From Phycisphaerae bacterium (GTDB taxonomy: Bacteria; Chloroflexota; Anaerolineae; 4572-78; J111): DNA of 64,000 bases. Positions within the stretch are counted from its first letter, which is position 1, and each line of letters starts with the position of its first letter. Below, piece after piece: positions 60,909-64,000 of this stretch. The translations under genes were made by a program, and so were the position numbers. A model generated the notes under the pieces. The model searched no databases, was not told where the DNA came from, and worked only from the letters and a program-made list of their open reading frames with translations. The DNA lies in contig JANQQF010000077.1 of NCBI GenBank assembly GCA_028285035.1, positions 42,653 to 106,652 on the forward strand. The letters are read 5' to 3'.

Positions 60909-61007
60909 CCTGACAAATCCGTTATGATGTTTCAAACACTCGCAAAATCTCTTGCAAGTGTCTAAGAAATATCAGAGTGTCTCAGAAGTATTGAAGGAGA
61001 AAGGATC

Positions 61008-63347
61008 ATGTCATTCCCTGAACAAAGTTTAATTTCGCGCCTCGAACGATTGGAAACGGCAGTCGCAGCAATCCAAGAGCACCTAAGTCTTGATCTCAAA
61101 GAATTGGTGCCACAAAAGCCACCTGTAGAAAAAAAGCCCCTTGAGGCCGTCCTGTCTGTTCCTCGGCCAAGTGCTACCAGCCAAGATTTGGTCATTCCTA
61201 AAGCACCAAAGCCTGTCATTCCGGCCAAACCCCAAGCTGAGAAGTCTCAACCAAAACCAAGCCAGCCAACAAAACCCAACTTTGTTGATACTCTTGTCAC
61301 CAATTTAACTGACACAGAATTTCTGCTTAACAAGCTGGGTATTGGCCTACTTCTGTTTGGGATTATTTTCTTGTTCAAATTCTCAATTGATCAGGGCTGG
61401 ATTACCCCACCCGTTCGATTAGCCATTGGTTATCTGATTGGCGCAACACTGATGGGCTTTAGCCTACGTCTGCATTCGACTCGAACACATTTTAGTCAGG
61501 TGCTCGCAGGCGGAGCCATCGGAGCGTTTTATATCACTACCTTTGCCGGATACTTCATCCTCGAAATATTGCCCTACAGCCTCTCCATCGGCCTCATGTC
61601 TACCACAACAATCGCTGCTTACAGCCTAGCCGTCTGGAAAAAACAGTCAGCTCTGGCATATATTGGGCTACTCGGCGGTTTAGCCACCCCATTTCTGTTG
61701 CCCACTGACGAAGCCAGCGTCGCGGGTTTACTGGCTTACAGCAGCCTCGTCATCAGCGGGGCAATGGCCATCTACTTCACAATGGGGTGGCGTTTCTTGC
61801 TACCCGTGGCGTCTCTGGGTGGCTGGTTGATCTATCTATTAGCTTATTTCGGTTCCATTGATACCACCGTCTTTAACCTCACAGTGAGCGAAAACCACTG
61901 GCCGTTGCAACTTGGGCTGATCTTCAACCTTGTTGCCTTTGGTCTATTGCCTGTCATTCGAGCTGTGCTTGATCTCTGGTTGAGCCCTGTCAATGATGAG
62001 GCAAAAGCGGGAGTTCCTTGGTACATTCATCTTTACGCCGTTGGCACTCCCTTGGCCTTTATACTCTTCACCTCATTCATTTGGTCTTTATCTGATACAA
62101 GTTGGGGTGCAATCTGGTTAGGACTCGCCCTACTCTATGGGTTTGGCGGTTTTGCGCTCGACCAAGCACCACACAAAGCATTGGGGCACGCCTTCTATCT
62201 CGTCAGTTCCATCCTGTTGACAGGATCACTCAGTTGGTTCTTCGATGGAGAGACACGGCTTCTAGTGCTAGCCATCGAAGCTATCGGGCTACAATTGTTG
62301 GCAACGCGATGGCGTTATCCCGCTGTCTCAGTCATCTCACACCTTCTCTTCTTTGGCCTTACCATTTCCGTGATCATCAGTTTGTTTGAAACCACGCCAG
62401 AAAACGCCTTTATGAATGCGCGAATGCTGGCCGATATCATCTTCCTCGCTGGGGCAGTGCTGGTCAGTCAACAGTTCAAATCTCCTACCTTGCAGATCAT
62501 TTATCGATTTATGGCACACGCGCTTGCAATGTTGGTCATTGGCCGTGAATTTACCGTGTTTAGCGACTCACAGCCCTACCATTTACTTGTGATCAGTTGG
62601 ACTCTTCTGGCGTGGGGTGTTTTCACCATCGGTCATTTTATCAAGAATTCTTGGCTCAAATATCAAAGCATTATCGCCCTGTTAGTCAGCCAACTGTATC
62701 TCATCATTCCTGACTTAATGCTTCAGGAATTAGTTTGGTCCCACTTTATGTTTTTCACGATCGGAATTCAGGCCTTGATTTTGGCTGGCTATACCTATTA
62801 TCAAAAGGACAATGTACTCGAAATCGGTAGTTATCTGTACAGCGCAAGTCTTGTGTTGTGGTTGATCTTCCGCTTGGATGCATACCCAGCTACGACAGCC
62901 TTCCTCAACTGGCCTTCAATCGTTCACCTTGGGACAATCATTGTTTTGGCTGTTATTGCTTGGCAATTTGCCAAATCGTGGGATCAAATCATTTATGCCG
63001 GAATGGCCCATCTCTTAATCCTGATCTGGGTGGTCGTACAAAGTCAGCCCCTCAGCTTCGGGGATGGTTTGATTAGTGTGATGTGGGGGGGGTATGCGAT
63101 TGCCCTGCTAGTAGGAGGGTTAGTCACCGATGAGCCAATGCTACGCCGCCTGGGCATTTTGACCATTTTCCTCGTCATCGCCAAGCTATTCTTATACGAC
63201 CTAGCCGAGCTTGATGCGATCTGGCGTATCCTCCTCTTCATCGGATTTGGCGGGGTTCTGCTCGTCGTCAGCTATTTTGTCCGCGCCTTGTGGCGAGGAC
63301 AAGATGTGAGTGATGATGTCCAAGAAGCGGTTGAAGTTACTATTTAG
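61008..63347 (+). CDS. DUF2339 large multispanning membrane protein
   Basis: A 779-residue protein with a cytoplasmic N-terminus: a coiled-coil (about 8-28) and a Pro/Lys-rich region (about 40-95). About twenty membrane helices follow. The DUF2339 opening is visible (NKLGIGLLLFGIIFLFKFSIDQGWI), then GYLIGATLMGFSLRL and AYIGLLGGLATPFLL. The family has no known function. AAGGAGAAAGG precedes the ATG. Confidence 0.9.
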   Translation: MSFPEQSLISRLERLETAVAAIQEHLSLDLKELVPQKPPVEKKPLEAVLSVPRPSATSQDLVIPKAPKPVIPAKPQAEKSQPKPSQPTKPNFVDTLVTNLTDTEFLLNKLGIGLLLFGIIFLFKFSIDQGWITPPVRLAIGYLIGATLMGFSLRLHSTRTHFSQVLAGGAIGAFYITTFAGYFILEILPYSLSIGLMSTTTIAAYSLAVWKKQSALAYIGLLGGLATPFLLPTDEASVAGLLAYSSLVISGAMAIYFTMGWRFLLPVASLGGWLIYLLAYFGSIDTTVFNLTVSENHWPLQLGLIFNLVAFGLLPVIRAVLDLWLSPVNDEAKAGVPWYIHLYAVGTPLAFILFTSFIWSLSDTSWGAIWLGLALLYGFGGFALDQAPHKALGHAFYLVSSILLTGSLSWFFDGETRLLVLAIEAIGLQLLATRWRYPAVSVISHLLFFGLTISVIISLFETTPENAFMNARMLADIIFLAGAVLVSQQFKSPTLQIIYRFMAHALAMLVIGREFTVFSDSQPYHLLVISWTLLAWGVFTIGHFIKNSWLKYQSIIALLVSQLYLIIPDLMLQELVWSHFMFFTIGIQALILAGYTYYQKDNVLEIGSYLYSASLVLWLIFRLDAYPATTAFLNWPSIVHLGTIIVLAVIAWQFAKSWDQIIYAGMAHLLILIWVVVQSQPLSFGDGLISVMWGGYAIALLVGGLVTDEPMLRRLGILTIFLVIAKLFLYDLAELDAIWRILLFIGFGGVLLVVSYFVRALWRGQDVSDDVQEAVEVTI

Positions 63348-63497
63348 CTGGGAGCATTATGATCTGACTAGGATTTAACCTGAGTGCCGAGGTAAATATA
63401 GGTTGGGTTTCACTATCTATTCATCATCACTGACAGAGAATGAAACCCAACAGCTGGGGCCTCTTGTCCACCTTTCCTAGCTCTACTCAGCCGGCTT

Positions 63498-63596
63498 GTA
63501 GAGCTACACCAATGGGGTGCATCCGATTTCGCCAATCAGGCATATGACATCGCCTGGAACAATGACGGCCATTTCATCTCCGTCACCTCCCCCTAA
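63498..63596 (+). pseudogene. WD40/beta-propeller-like fragment
   Basis: Translated in frame it reads VELHQWGASDFANQAYDIAW then NNDGHFISVTSP and a stop. This looks like the blade motif of a propeller (DIAWNNDGHFISVTS resembles the D.AWSPDG..IAS.S of WD40 repeats). It has no start codon, domain context or ribosome site, so it appears to be a relic of a deleted gene. The length is short and chance cannot be excluded. Confidence 0.35.
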
Positions 63597-63693
63597 AAGA
63601 GCCTCAGGAAGCCTTTGCCAGTGAATTTCCGTATTGAGGTTGGAATTAGGAGTATCATTAGTGAGACTATCAAGAAACATAGCTTTTCTATTC

Positions 63694-63734
63694 AAAAATC
63701 GCACCCATACACACTCACTTTGGGCGCGATTTTT
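63694..63734. terminator. Bidirectional terminator
   Basis: AAAAATCGC (63694-63702) is exactly complementary to GCGATTTTT (63726-63734), with CCC/GGG pairing inside. A-runs and T-runs lie on both sides. Confidence 0.7.
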
Positions 63735-63790
63735 AGGTGGAAGACTAGGACAGGAACTTGCAGATCAATGAAAAAGAGTATTGATTATTC

Positions 63791-64000
63791 TCAATTTGCA
63801 CTTGCCTCTTCAAACTTTTCGTCAATCCGCTTTAATAAACCCTCAAGCTCATCCCAAGACAGAATATTTGCCTCCTCTGGACCAACCTGTGTTATTTCTT
63901 CATCAGCAACAAAAGCTACAAACCAAGAAATCACATTACCATATCGTGCCCAAACCGTATAACTGTATCCTACCACCTGACCAGTACGCCCTCTTTCAGC
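63791..64000 (-). CDS. C-terminal fragment of an uncharacterised protein (5' end outside window)
   Basis: The minus-strand frame is open from the right edge and codes for the last 69 residues, ending DELEGLLKRIDEKFEEASAN. It includes YTVWARYGNVISWFVAFVAD. I do not recognise it. The mixed strand and helix content suggests a small soluble protein. It ends 57 bp from the bidirectional terminator. Confidence 0.5.
   Translation of the reverse strand, partial: AERGRTGQVVGYSYTVWARYGNVISWFVAFVADEEITQVGPEEANILSWDELEGLLKRIDEKFEEASAN

Larger units (their letters stand above)
63348..63790. other. 443-bp region with a protein relic and a terminator
   Basis: No intact gene. It holds a WD40-like fragment (63498-63596) and a bidirectional terminator (63694-63734). 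The remaining stretches are featureless. Confidence 0.5.

Noticed and set aside
1..64000. CRISPR arrays, prophage or an intact transposase
   Set aside because: No regularly spaced repeats, phage structural genes or DDE transposase frames were seen; the only mobile-type DNA is the small MITE-like family.

Overview
The window is a chromosomal segment of roughly average to low GC, dense with short operons. Gene content points to Chloroflexota (an Anaerolineae/Ardenticatenia-like lineage is my best guess). The clues are two MoxR/DUF58/von Willebrand (Bat-like) clusters, a ferredoxin-thioredoxin reductase catalytic chain beside a PF13769-like protein, LspA next to RluD, a SUI1/YciH protein, a giant GAF/PAS histidine kinase, a DUF2339 membrane protein, and lipoproteins with Thr/Pro-rich linkers. 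This assignment is inference from gene families. Several genes start with TTG behind a clear Shine-Dalgarno sequence, and I moved many starts inward on ribosome-binding-site evidence.

Layout. 1-9.1 kb: the 3' end of citrate synthase, a MITE-like repeat, then a minus-strand Bat operon (moxR, DUF58, BatD-like, BatA, BatB, TPR lipoprotein, a 320-bp repeat-containing gap, BatD, BatE). 9.3-18.5 kb: lspA-rluD, a HAD hydrolase, a small membrane protein followed by a Clp/Hsp100 ATPase with a degenerate first ATPase site, a beta-propeller protein, ftrB, a TauE-like permease and a NYN nuclease. 18.5-29.8 kb: tRNA-Arg(TCT), two single-domain response regulators and a second MoxR/VWA/VWA/DUF58 cluster with DUF2905, a large Pro/Glu-rich membrane protein and a membrane-anchored zinc peptidase. 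30-37.7 kb: a FxLYD-like repeat protein, NUDIX, a membrane protein with paired operators, a decayed gene, a pentapeptide-repeat protein, and a divergent XRE-cupin regulator/BenE transporter pair with two palindromic operators, then GNAT and Aat.

37.7-46 kb: a translationally coupled YciH/ABM/secreted-protein operon, a zincin, a gap with two hairpins sharing one core, a GAF protein, a FtsX-type permease without an ATPase, and NUDIX. 45.6-51 kb: DUF1800/DUF1501 proteins, two paralogous membrane proteins and an ECF sigma/anti-sigma pair. The same promoter-like motif lies upstream of both transcription units, so they may form one small regulon. 51-57.4 kb: tandem AhpD-like proteins and a 1585-residue hybrid-type sensor kinase with three 492-bp GAF units, coupled to a receiver. 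57.5-64 kb: a glycosidase-like lipoprotein, a thermonuclease-like protein, MsrA, a DUF2339 protein, relic sequence and a truncated gene at the edge.

Working together: the two Bat-like clusters probably build two separate envelope complexes, each pairing a MoxR chaperone ATPase with MIDAS-containing VWA proteins. The second is adjacent to two receivers. No phage, CRISPR array, rRNA or intact transposase was seen.
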